A stretch of 33,719 bases of DNA from an uncultured Victivallaceae bacterium. Lineage in GTDB: Bacteria; Verrucomicrobiota; Lentisphaeria; Victivallales; Victivallaceae. Location of the stretch: positions 1-33,719 of the forward strand of contig CALXOD010000015.1 of the NCBI GenBank assembly GCA_944389925.1, written 5' to 3'. The notes below the pieces were generated by a model, which worked only from the letters and a program-made list of their open reading frames with translations, searched no databases and was not told the DNA's origin. Positions 16,620 to 23,307 of this stretch are shown one piece after another. The position numbers and the translations under genes were made by a program. How positions within the stretch are numbered: the first letter of the stretch is position 1; each line of letters starts with the position of its first letter.

Positions 16620-17173
16620 TGTTCCCCCAATGCCGCCGCCAGGCGCGCCGCCACCACATCTTCCGGTTCCTCTCCCCGGATCGGTACCGTCAAATCGGCA
16701 CAGTGCCGATAGAAATCCGTCCGGGCTCGATACAGTTCGGCAAAACTTTTCTCCGGATCGACCGTCCCCGCCAGAAACGGCGGCAGTCCCCCCGCAGCCA
16801 CCCGGTGAAACGCCGTATCCGCATCAATCTCCAGAAAAATACAGAATCCGATCCGATGCAGCATGTCCCGCGTAATCAACGCATTGGACGGCACTCCGCC
16901 GCCCAGTGCCGTCACCCGCCCCCCCGTTGCCGGAGCAGCCTCCGCCAACCTGGAAATGACTTCCGCTTCCAGCCGCCGGAAAAATTCTTCGCCATGACGC
17001 CGGAAAATCTCCCGGCAGCTCAACTTTTCCCCGTATCGTTCCCGATACAACGCCTCCAGCCGCTCATCCGTATCCACAAACTCCGCCCCCCGCATCCGAG
17101 CCAGACGCCGTCCGTGGGTGGATTTGCCGCAATGTTTCATGCCGCAAAGCACCAGATTGCGTTGTTCTCTCAT
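16616..17173 (-). CDS. aroK: Shikimate kinase with a divergent lid
   Basis: Phosphorylates shikimate at the 3-hydroxyl with ATP, two steps before chorismate. I chose the ATG at 17173, two nucleotides after the argB stop, giving 185 residues; a TTG at 17179 would overlap that stop. The P-loop is GMKHCGKST (11-19), unlike the common GxxGxGKS with small residues. FVDTDERLE carries the shikimate-binding Asp, FFRRLEAEVI the Arg/Glu helix, and GGGVPSN the glycine loop. The lid region reads GGLPPFLAG where most enzymes have an R-P-L-L sequence, so the usual lid Arg is absent at that place. The downstream RARTDFYRHCADLTV helix is typical. The pathway neighbour aroC makes the assignment secure despite these changes. 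Confidence 0.93.
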   Translation of the reverse strand: MREQRNLVLCGMKHCGKSTHGRRLARMRGAEFVDTDERLEALYRERYGEKLSCREIFRRHGEEFFRRLEAEVISRLAEAAPATGGRVTALGGGVPSNALITRDMLHRIGFCIFLEIDADTAFHRVAAGGLPPFLAGTVDPEKSFAELYRARTDFYRHCADLTVPIRGEEPEDVVAARLAAALGEQ

Positions 17174-17175
17174 TT

Positions 17176-18063
17176 TCAAAGTACCGAATCCGGCCGGATA
17201 ATCTGAGTGCCCACCCCGCTGTCGGTGAAAATTTCCAGCAACAGCGTGTGACGCACCCGTCCGTCAATCAAGTGCACTTTATTAATACCGGCCTGCAATG
17301 CCCGCACGCAGCTCTCAATCTTCGGCAGCATGCCGCCGGAAAGCACTTTTTCCCGGATCAATTCGGGAATTTCATCTGTACAAATGGTCGGAATCACCGT
17401 CGACTCATCGGCGGGATCGCGCATGATCCCCGGCACGTCACTGAGAAACACCAGTTTGCGCGCATGCAGCGCCGCCGCGATCCGGCAGGCAGCCACATCG
17501 GCGTTGATGTTGTAAATCTGCCCGTCTTCGCCAACTCCGAGCGGCGTCACCACCGGTGTACGTCCCGCCGCCAGCACCGCATCAATCGCAGAGGTATCCA
17601 CACCGGTAATCTCGCCCACAAATCCGATATCCTGCTTTTCGCCGCTGATCGGATCCACCGACCAGGTCCGCGCCGCCTTGAGCACCGACTTTCCGGAAAC
17701 ACCGGTAAGTTTCCCGCCGGCCTCGTTCCCCAGACGCACCAATTCGCGGTTGACGGTATTATGCAGAACATCGTCAACTACACGAATCGTTTTTTCGCAG
17801 GTATGGCGCAGACCGTTGACGAAACGCACCGGAATCTCCTGCCGCTTGAGCTCAGCGGAAATCGCCTTGCCGCCGCCGTGCACCACCACAGGACGGAACC
17901 CGATGCATTCCATCAGAACAATGTCACGCATGGTGGTCCGCACCAATTCCGGATCCTCCATCGAACTGCCGCCGAACTTGACGACGATCAACGCATTGCG
18001 GAATTTTTGAATATAGGGTAATGCTTCCGCAAGTACATCGGCTTTCTCAATATAAGACTTCAT
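17176..18063 (-). CDS. argB: Acetylglutamate kinase
   Basis: Phosphorylates N-acetyl-L-glutamate in arginine biosynthesis. The ATG at 18063 with GGAGAG in front gives 295 residues, the usual size; longer in-frame extensions lack a ribosome site and run into the hairpin upstream. The amino-acid kinase fold shows VVKFGGSSM (nucleotide-binding Lys and Gly loop), VVVHGGGKAIS, and the substrate region GLRHTCEKTIRVVDDVL and NRELV. Next are the NINADVAACRIAAAL strand-helix with the key Asn and Asp, FLSDVPGI, and GGMLPKIESCVRAL with the catalytic-region Lys. The C-terminus ends in FTDSGVGTQI, a conserved family ending. No other arginine gene is visible nearby; the gene shares its transcript with aroK and aroC. 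Confidence 0.97.
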   Translation of the reverse strand: MKSYIEKADVLAEALPYIQKFRNALIVVKFGGSSMEDPELVRTTMRDIVLMECIGFRPVVVHGGGKAISAELKRQEIPVRFVNGLRHTCEKTIRVVDDVLHNTVNRELVRLGNEAGGKLTGVSGKSVLKAARTWSVDPISGEKQDIGFVGEITGVDTSAIDAVLAAGRTPVVTPLGVGEDGQIYNINADVAACRIAAALHARKLVFLSDVPGIMRDPADESTVIPTICTDEIPELIREKVLSGGMLPKIESCVRALQAGINKVHLIDGRVRHTLLLEIFTDSGVGTQIIRPDSVL

Positions 18064-18114
18064 GGTTCTCTCCGCTCGTTCCCAATGTTTCCTGCATGTT
18101 TGCTCCATACAACA

Positions 18115-18149
18115 ACGCCGCCGACCGGCATTCACCGGAACAGCGGCGT
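18115..18149 (-). terminator. Hairpin terminator between fabH and argB
   Basis: On the minus strand the arms 18143-18149 and 18115-18121 (ACGCCGC and GCGGCGT) pair perfectly. A CCGG pair (18135-18138 with 18125-18128) extends the stem inside. A short T-rich stretch (TTGTTGT) follows. It likely ends the rpmF-plsX-fabH transcript, though some read-through into argB is possible because I see no good argB promoter. Confidence 0.65.
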
Positions 18150-18168
18150 GCTGACTTCCCATATTCTC

Positions 18169-19158
18169 TCACCGGCGAACCAACATGGCTCCCCAAGTAA
18201 GGCCGCCGCCGAATGCGGTCAGCAGAATATAGTCATCCTTGTTCACCTGTCCCCCCCGGACAATTTCATCGAGGCAGATCCCGATCGACGCCGCGGACGT
18301 ATTCCCGCAACGGTCGATATTGCAGTATACCCGGTCCCCCGGCACATCCAGCCGCTGGGCAATCGCGTCAATGATCCGGGAATTCGCCTGATGCGGAATC
18401 ACACAACGAATTTCCGAAGCGGCGACATTCGCGTTCTTCAACACCGTCCGGCAAGCTCCGACCATGCCGTTGACCGCCAGTTTGAACACATCACGCCCTT
18501 CCATGTGAATAGAATGGGCATGGTTGCGAATCGATTCCTCTGAAGCCGGACAACGGCTTCCGCCCGCCGGCATGATCAGAATATCGGTGTAATTGCCGTC
18601 CGCATGCAGGTCTGAAGCCACAAGGAAATCCGGAGAGTCCGTTCCGTCATTCGACAATACCACCGCCCCGGCTCCGTCCCCGAACAGCACACAGGTACTG
18701 CGATCTTCCCAGTTGACGATGGAGGAGAGCTTTTCCGCGCCCACCACCAGCACGTTCCGGTATTTGGCAGGACTGACCTTCATCAGCGAATAAGCTACTT
18801 CCAGCGAATACAGCAACCCGGAACAGGCCGCTTCCAAATCAAAACAGAATGCCCCCGACGCCCCCAGACGACGCTGCAGGATGCATCCCGTACTGGGGAA
18901 TACATGATCCGGCGTAATCGTTGCCACAACAATCGCATCCAGGTCTGCCCCCTCGATTCCCGCCATCTCCAGCGCCCGTTCCGCCGCCGCGTAAGCCAAA
19001 TCGGAAGTTGCCTGTTCGGGAGAAGCCAGATGGCGCTCGGAAATCCCGGTACGGGTGCGAATCCATTCGTCACTGGTATCGACCATCGCTTCCAGATCGA
19101 AATTGGACAATATTTTCTCCGGAAGATAAGAACCGGTTCCTTTGATTCTGATACCCAT
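18169..19158 (-). CDS. fabH: 3-oxoacyl-[acyl-carrier-protein] synthase III
   Basis: Condenses acetyl-CoA with malonyl-ACP to start fatty-acid synthesis. At 329 residues it is of normal length. The catalytic triad is visible: Cys112 in EAACSG, His256 in IPHQANSRI, and Asn286 in CGNTSAAS. DTSDEWIRTRTGI near the start is the CoA-binding signature, and FGDGAGAVVL is the conserved glycine loop. It uses the ATG at 19158 with AGGAG only 5 nt away and lies 9 nt after plsX, so it is co-transcribed. The order rpmF-plsX-fabH is widely conserved in bacteria and links ribosomal protein supply with membrane lipid synthesis. A hairpin terminator follows. Confidence 0.98.
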   Translation of the reverse strand: MGIRIKGTGSYLPEKILSNFDLEAMVDTSDEWIRTRTGISERHLASPEQATSDLAYAAAERALEMAGIEGADLDAIVVATITPDHVFPSTGCILQRRLGASGAFCFDLEAACSGLLYSLEVAYSLMKVSPAKYRNVLVVGAEKLSSIVNWEDRSTCVLFGDGAGAVVLSNDGTDSPDFLVASDLHADGNYTDILIMPAGGSRCPASEESIRNHAHSIHMEGRDVFKLAVNGMVGACRTVLKNANVAASEIRCVIPHQANSRIIDAIAQRLDVPGDRVYCNIDRCGNTSAASIGICLDEIVRGGQVNKDDYILLTAFGGGLTWGAMLVRR

Positions 19159-19167
19159 GAGTTCTCC

Positions 19168-20214
19168 TTATGCCGGCTCCGCCGCCTTCAGCACCTGCTC
19201 CAATTCCGGGGTTGTACTGCCGGTTTCATTAATGCGGGCCACTATCTGCTCATTCAAGCCGAATTCAATACATTCTCCAGCCACACGAATCGCGTTGCGC
19301 ACTGCGCGCGGACTGGATGAACCGTGCCCGATAATACAGATACCGTTGATTCCAAGCAACGGCGCCCCGCCGATATCTTCAGCATCGCCAAAGGCCTTCA
19401 ATTCCCGGAAGGCGCTTTTCACCATCTTCGCATTGATCATGCGCCAGGCATTTTTGGTAAAAACGCTCTTCAGCCAGAACATCGTCGACCGTGCCAGCCC
19501 TTCGCATCCCTTTAAAAACACATTGCCGGTAAAACCATCGCATACCAGCACATCAGCGGCCCGTTCAAAAATAGCATCCGCCTCCACGTTGCCGACAAAA
19601 TTCGGCAAACGTCTGTCCATCAGCGGAAAGGTGTTCTTCGTCAATTCATTACCTTTGACATCCTCTCCACCGACGCTGATCAAACCGATCCGGGGATTCT
19701 CGATTTTAAACAGATACCGCGCGTAAACTTCACCCATCAATGCGAACTGCATCAAATTCGCTTCACTGCAGTCCGTATTGGCCCCGGCATCAACCAGAAT
19801 GAAACGTCCATTCTGTGCCGGCATACTCGCCGCCAGAGCCGGTCGGTCCACCCCCGGCAAGGTACGAACCAACACCTTGGTGGCAGCCACAGCCGCACCG
19901 GTATGACCGGCACTGACCATGGCATCCACTTTCCGATCCTTCAGTAACCGGGCGCATTCGGTAATCGAACTGTGCCTTTTTCCACGCAGAGAGGTAGAAG
20001 ACAATTCCCTCATCTCCACGACTTCTTCCGCATGTACTACAGAAAGCCGCGGGTGCCCGACCAACCCGTATTTTTCCAGGTAAAACCGTAACTTGGCAGA
20101 GTGCCCAACCAACACGATTTCATAATCCGGAAAATCACAGAGGGCGATGGCTACCCCTTCGACCACCACGCCCGGCGCATAATCCCCCCCCATTGCATCG
20201 ACGGCGATTTTCAT
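19168..20214 (-). CDS. plsX: Phosphate acyltransferase PlsX
   Basis: Transfers acyl groups from acyl-ACP to phosphate, giving acyl-phosphate for the first step of phospholipid synthesis on the membrane's inner face. The 348 residues match the family (about 340-356). The opening KIAVDAMGGDYAP is diagnostic. Further marks are STSLRGKRHSSI, DAMVSAGHTGAAVA, FILVDAGANTDC, VLVCDGFTGNVFLKG and INGICIIGHGSSSPRAVRNAI. The ATG at 20214 has only a weak ribosome site (TTGG), and 23 nt separate it from rpmF, so coupling to rpmF translation is plausible. It is the middle gene of rpmF-plsX-fabH. Confidence 0.98.
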   Translation of the reverse strand: MKIAVDAMGGDYAPGVVVEGVAIALCDFPDYEIVLVGHSAKLRFYLEKYGLVGHPRLSVVHAEEVVEMRELSSTSLRGKRHSSITECARLLKDRKVDAMVSAGHTGAAVAATKVLVRTLPGVDRPALAASMPAQNGRFILVDAGANTDCSEANLMQFALMGEVYARYLFKIENPRIGLISVGGEDVKGNELTKNTFPLMDRRLPNFVGNVEADAIFERAADVLVCDGFTGNVFLKGCEGLARSTMFWLKSVFTKNAWRMINAKMVKSAFRELKAFGDAEDIGGAPLLGINGICIIGHGSSSPRAVRNAIRVAGECIEFGLNEQIVARINETGSTTPELEQVLKAAEPA

Positions 20215-20237
20215 GATTCGCCAACCAGAATTCCGGT

Positions 20238-20417
20238 TCAGTCGTTGACAGTAAGCACCTGTTTGCCGTCATACATTCCGCAGGACGGACAAACGCGATG
20301 CGGAGCGGCGGGCGCGGAGCATTTGGGACAAAAAGTAGCCTGCACACCTTCGTAACGATTGGCGGCCTTGCGCTGACGCTTCTTCATGCGGGATTGTTTT
20401 CTCTTCGGTACTGCCAT
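20238..20417 (-). CDS. rpmF: 50S ribosomal protein L32
   Basis: A 59-residue basic protein starting MAVPKRKQSRMKKRQRKA, the standard L32 N-terminus. It contains two Cys pairs (CPKC and CPSC), which make it a zinc-binding form. I chose the ATG at 20417, as AGGAG lies 9 nt upstream and the first residues then match L32; a slightly longer frame starts two codons earlier. L32 sits in the large subunit near the peptidyl-transferase region. It leads the rpmF-plsX-fabH operon. Its roughly 80-nt leader contains a small hairpin followed by a T7 run. Confidence 0.97.
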   Translation of the reverse strand: MAVPKRKQSRMKKRQRKAANRYEGVQATFCPKCSAPAAPHRVCPSCGMYDGKQVLTVND

Positions 20418-20466
20418 TTCCACAAACTCCTGAGGTTATGATTGCTGCATTCACTCATAAAAAAAT

Positions 20467-20481
20467 GCCGTCACTACCGGC
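20467..20481 (-). terminator. Small hairpin with T7 tract in the rpmF leader
   Basis: On the minus strand a 4-bp GCCG/CGGC stem with a 7-nt loop is followed within 1 nt by seven T residues (20459-20465). It lies between the rpmF promoter and its start codon. The stem is weak; it may be an attenuator or may be chance. Confidence 0.35.
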
Positions 20482-20503
20482 TTTCATCACACATAATCCG
20501 TAA

Positions 20504-20531
20504 AATATATCATAAAACACATAATTTACAA
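20504..20531 (-). promoter_or_regulatory. Promoter of rpmF-plsX-fabH
   Basis: On the minus strand TTGTAA (20526-20531) and TATATT (20504-20509) are spaced by 16 bp in an AT-rich stretch that stands out from the GC-rich surroundings. The start near 20497 gives an 80-nt leader. Confidence 0.6.
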
Positions 20532-20569
20532 GCGAAATTTCCCGATTATCCCCCCTTTTCGCCGGAACT

Positions 20570-21547
20570 TCATCCGGAAACCGAAAGATTGAGCTTTTCC
20601 ACCGATACCCCCAGGCCCTCCGTCAACATCTGCCCCAGCTCCCGTGCCAGCTGTTCCGCGCGACTGCGGGGCACCTCCAGATAGCATTCGATAAAGTCCC
20701 CGATATCCGGCAGCGACAGATACACCGGTAATCGGGCATGTGGATCCCCTCCCACCTCCCGAAAGTACCGCAGTGCCGTCATCCGGCAGCACTCCAGATG
20801 ACGCCCCAGCGCAAACAGCCGCGGCGCAAGCACCATCTCCGTCACCGGGGACACCAGGTTTTCGCCCGCCGCATAACGGTTCAGAAAACAGAACAACCGG
20901 ACACTCGGCAGAATTCTGCTCACTCCATGCAGCCGGATTACCCCGGACCGTACCAACTGCCGGGTAGCCGGCTCCAGCCCTGCTGCAATCTCCTCCGCGG
21001 AAACCGAATAAAATTCATCCAGATGTCCGCCCCCCACCGGCAGAGTGGGCACCACGGAAAGCGGTGCCGATGCTTCATAATGCCGCGCCAGCTCCACCAT
21101 CAATCCAGGCGCCGACGCCTCAATCCGCAATGTCCGCAATGCCTCCACTACCTTCCCGGCAAGAAAATCCAGATGCGCATCGGATCCGGCCATATATTTT
21201 CTCAGTACCGTTGCCACCGTGGCATTGTCGCCGCGACATTCCACCGACAACACTCCGGGCGCGCCCCGGCGAAACAGAGCAGCAACATCCGCCAGCCCGG
21301 TGTCTTCAAGAATCCGAATCACCGCCGAATCCAGTTCGCTCCTGGCAAAAACCTTTCCCGTCCGACCGCAATGTTCAAAGGCGTATTCCACCGCCAGCGC
21401 AATGTCTTCGGCAAGATAGCAATTCTCCTGCAATCCCGCCCCGAGAAAGCAGCGGATCAGCGTATTCTGGAGCTCCACAGGATCAAAATTCCGACGCTCT
21501 CCGTCCACTTCCAGCAGTACAATCGGATGATCCGGCGTCTTAATCAT
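20570..21547 (-). CDS. ATP-cone-like domain protein of unknown function beside nrdR
   Basis: A 325-residue protein I cannot assign to a known family. Residues about 8-93 read like an ATP-cone: VDGERRNFDPVELQNTLIRC, then AEDIALAVEYAF, then FARSELDSAVIRILEDTGL and ADVAALFRR. This mirrors the order in NrdR and ribonucleotide reductases (F-D-x-x-K-x-x-x-A-I, a helical pair, an I-x-x-x-V-x-x-x-L stretch, then an A-x-x-Y-R end). The usual 'V-x-K-R-D-G' reads LLEVDGE here, so the basic residues that contact the nucleotide are missing. The remaining 230 residues contain no RNR glycyl-radical or cysteine signature; some helices and the ending FIECYLEVPRSRAEQL look compact and cytosolic. It follows nrdR by 28 nt and starts at an ATG with AGGA 9 nt upstream. 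A role in dNTP-related regulation is inference from these two facts. Confidence 0.7.
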   Translation of the reverse strand: MIKTPDHPIVLLEVDGERRNFDPVELQNTLIRCFLGAGLQENCYLAEDIALAVEYAFEHCGRTGKVFARSELDSAVIRILEDTGLADVAALFRRGAPGVLSVECRGDNATVATVLRKYMAGSDAHLDFLAGKVVEALRTLRIEASAPGLMVELARHYEASAPLSVVPTLPVGGGHLDEFYSVSAEEIAAGLEPATRQLVRSGVIRLHGVSRILPSVRLFCFLNRYAAGENLVSPVTEMVLAPRLFALGRHLECCRMTALRYFREVGGDPHARLPVYLSLPDIGDFIECYLEVPRSRAEQLARELGQMLTEGLGVSVEKLNLSVSG

Positions 21548-21575
21548 ACTTCCCGTTCCTGTCTACATTCATGGT

Positions 21576-22022
21576 TCAACGCAGAGAGCGAATTTCTTCA
21601 ATAAATTCGTCCACGTCCTTGAATTTTCGATAGACCGAGGCAAAACGCACATACGCCACCTGATCCAACGCCCGCAATGCGTTCATAGTCCGGGCACCGA
21701 TTTCAGCGCTGGACACCTCCTTGTCGAAATCCCGCTGGATGGTCAGCACCAGATCCTCCACCAGTCGATCGATATCTTCCGGATTAATCGGTCGTTTGTA
21801 ACAGGCGTTCTGGATGCCGCGCCGCAATTTATCCTGGTCAAAATCCTCGCGAACGGAATTACGTTTGACCACTTTCAGGCCTTCGCGGATAATACTCTCA
21901 TAAGTAGTGAACCGGTGAGCGCATTTCAGGCATTCCCGACGCCTCCGAACCCCGGTATCATCCTTCACCGCCCGGGAATCAATCACCTTGTCTTCCAGAC
22001 AACCGCATTGAGGACAACGCAT
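21576..22022 (-). CDS. nrdR: Transcriptional repressor NrdR
   Basis: Represses ribonucleotide-reductase genes in response to dATP/ATP binding. The ATG at 22022 gives 148 residues, the family's normal size; the longer frame upstream has no support. The start MRCPQCGCLEDKVIDSR and the RRRRECLKCAHRFTTYE element form the Cys4 zinc ribbon. The ATP-cone follows with VVKRNSVREDFDQDKLRRGI, and ends VAYVRFASVYRKFKD. All canonical residues are present, unlike in the next gene. No ribonucleotide-reductase gene is in the window, so its targets must lie elsewhere. It starts 16 nt after the lipoprotein gene, with a GGAG in the gap. Confidence 0.98.
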   Translation of the reverse strand: MRCPQCGCLEDKVIDSRAVKDDTGVRRRRECLKCAHRFTTYESIIREGLKVVKRNSVREDFDQDKLRRGIQNACYKRPINPEDIDRLVEDLVLTIQRDFDKEVSSAEIGARTMNALRALDQVAYVRFASVYRKFKDVDEFIEEIRSLR

Positions 22023-22038
22023 GACGTCACCAACTCCA

Positions 22039-23085
22039 TTATTTTTCCCACAGCAATTCCAGACTGTTCCAGGGCGCAATCGCCATGCCGCCGAAAGCCG
22101 GCAATACCTGCGCCCGCTCCCGGAGATATTCAACGATCCGCACAAAATCCGCCCAGTCCCGACGGCGCAACGCCACCCGATTCTCCGAGGAATGGGCAGC
22201 CAGGTAAACCCCCATAAGTACAGAACCAGGCCGGTCACCGGATGCCTTCAACTCCTCCAGTACCGAATCGGCGTAATCAGTGGGCCGACTCCCGGTACCG
22301 ATCACCATCACAAAATCGGAAAACTCCAGAAAATCACTGATTCTGCCGCATCCCAGATCCCCGCGCACCGCCCGGTCATGATAAAACTCCGGAACCGCCA
22401 CGGTAAAACGGTGCACCGCACCGAGCGTCTGACGAAAGTCTTTCAAATCGGCCAGCAGCTGCCGCATCAGAATATCATTATCGCGCCCCGCCCCATAAGC
22501 CTTTTCGCTCCAGAGATACAAGGCATTGGAAGGCAGTTCCGGACTGGCCAGGGTAAACAGATGGATCTCCGCCGCCACCGTCACGCCGCTGAATCGCGCT
22601 CCCGGTCCGGAAAGAAAATCCACCAACTGCACTGCCGCTTCATGCAGTGGCCGCGGCACCCCGAACTTGCGCTGGAAAACATTGCCTGAACGGCGCGGGA
22701 CATAATCACGTTGCTGCAGCAGCAGTTCACATTCCACGCCCGCTGCCGTCGCCTTGCCGGCCAGATCGGCCAGTTGCTCTCCGCTTTCGGAGTGGAGTTC
22801 ATCTGTAGAAGAGAGCACCAGATAAATCCGGTTCAATCCCAGGGTCTGCACCCGTTCCACCAGTTTCTCCGGACGAGTGCGGTAAAACGCCCATACCGCC
22901 GGATACAACACCGTCCCGCGCACCGGCATCTTTCCCAGCGCAGCAGCGAATGCCGCACCCTGCGTCTGCATCGTCTGATTGATTTCCGGTACGGGGGGAA
23001 GAGGCTGCTCCCTGCCGGCACACCCGGCACACCCCAGGGCAATAGCCAGTCCGGCTGCCCCGATCCACCATTGATTTCCGTTCAT
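22039..23085 (-). CDS. Lipoprotein of unknown function, probable TIM-barrel fold
   Basis: A 348-residue protein with a lipoprotein signal; lipid Cys is either residue 19 (IALGC) or 22 (CAGC). After a Pro-rich linker the chain shows regularly spaced hydrophobic strands followed by helices: RIYLVLSS, VECELLLQQ, GVTVAAEI, FTVAVPEF, DFVMVIGTG, GSVLMGVYL, and a last GMAIAPWNSLELL. Seven or eight such units suggest a (beta/alpha)8 barrel, as in many glycoside hydrolases. The usual paired catalytic acids cannot be picked with confidence, although AAEI and VPEF each end a strand with Glu. I do not recognise the family. It is co-directional with nrdR, probably by shared transcription rather than shared function. 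Confidence 0.78.
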   Translation of the reverse strand: MNGNQWWIGAAGLAIALGCAGCAGREQPLPPVPEINQTMQTQGAAFAAALGKMPVRGTVLYPAVWAFYRTRPEKLVERVQTLGLNRIYLVLSSTDELHSESGEQLADLAGKATAAGVECELLLQQRDYVPRRSGNVFQRKFGVPRPLHEAAVQLVDFLSGPGARFSGVTVAAEIHLFTLASPELPSNALYLWSEKAYGAGRDNDILMRQLLADLKDFRQTLGAVHRFTVAVPEFYHDRAVRGDLGCGRISDFLEFSDFVMVIGTGSRPTDYADSVLEELKASGDRPGSVLMGVYLAAHSSENRVALRRRDWADFVRIVEYLRERAQVLPAFGGMAIAPWNSLELLWEK

Positions 23086-23223
23086 ATTTATTTTATTTGT
23101 CTCCGGCCCGGTCCGGGCGGTTTGTTTTTCGGTAAATTACATCGCTTTTTCGCTAAAATCAACCGGCCGGGATGAAAAATCCCCATTCGTCTCCAGCCCC
23201 TCGTCCGACCATCATCGCTCCTC

Positions 23224-23252
23224 TTGAAAAAGCTCCTCTGAACCGGTATATT
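23224..23252 (+). promoter_or_regulatory. Promoter of murJ
   Basis: TTGAAA (23224-23229) and TATATT (23247-23252) are spaced by exactly 17 bp, each matching the sigma-70 consensus at five of six positions. The start near 23259 gives a leader of about 50 nt ending in GGAGAGG before the murJ ATG. The remainder of the 23086-23307 gap holds no gene; a minus-strand promoter for the lipoprotein gene is not clear. Confidence 0.75.
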
Positions 23253-23307
23253 ATATATTCAAATTGTATAGTTCCCTGCCCCGAACAACCACAACCCGGA
23301 GAGGTCC

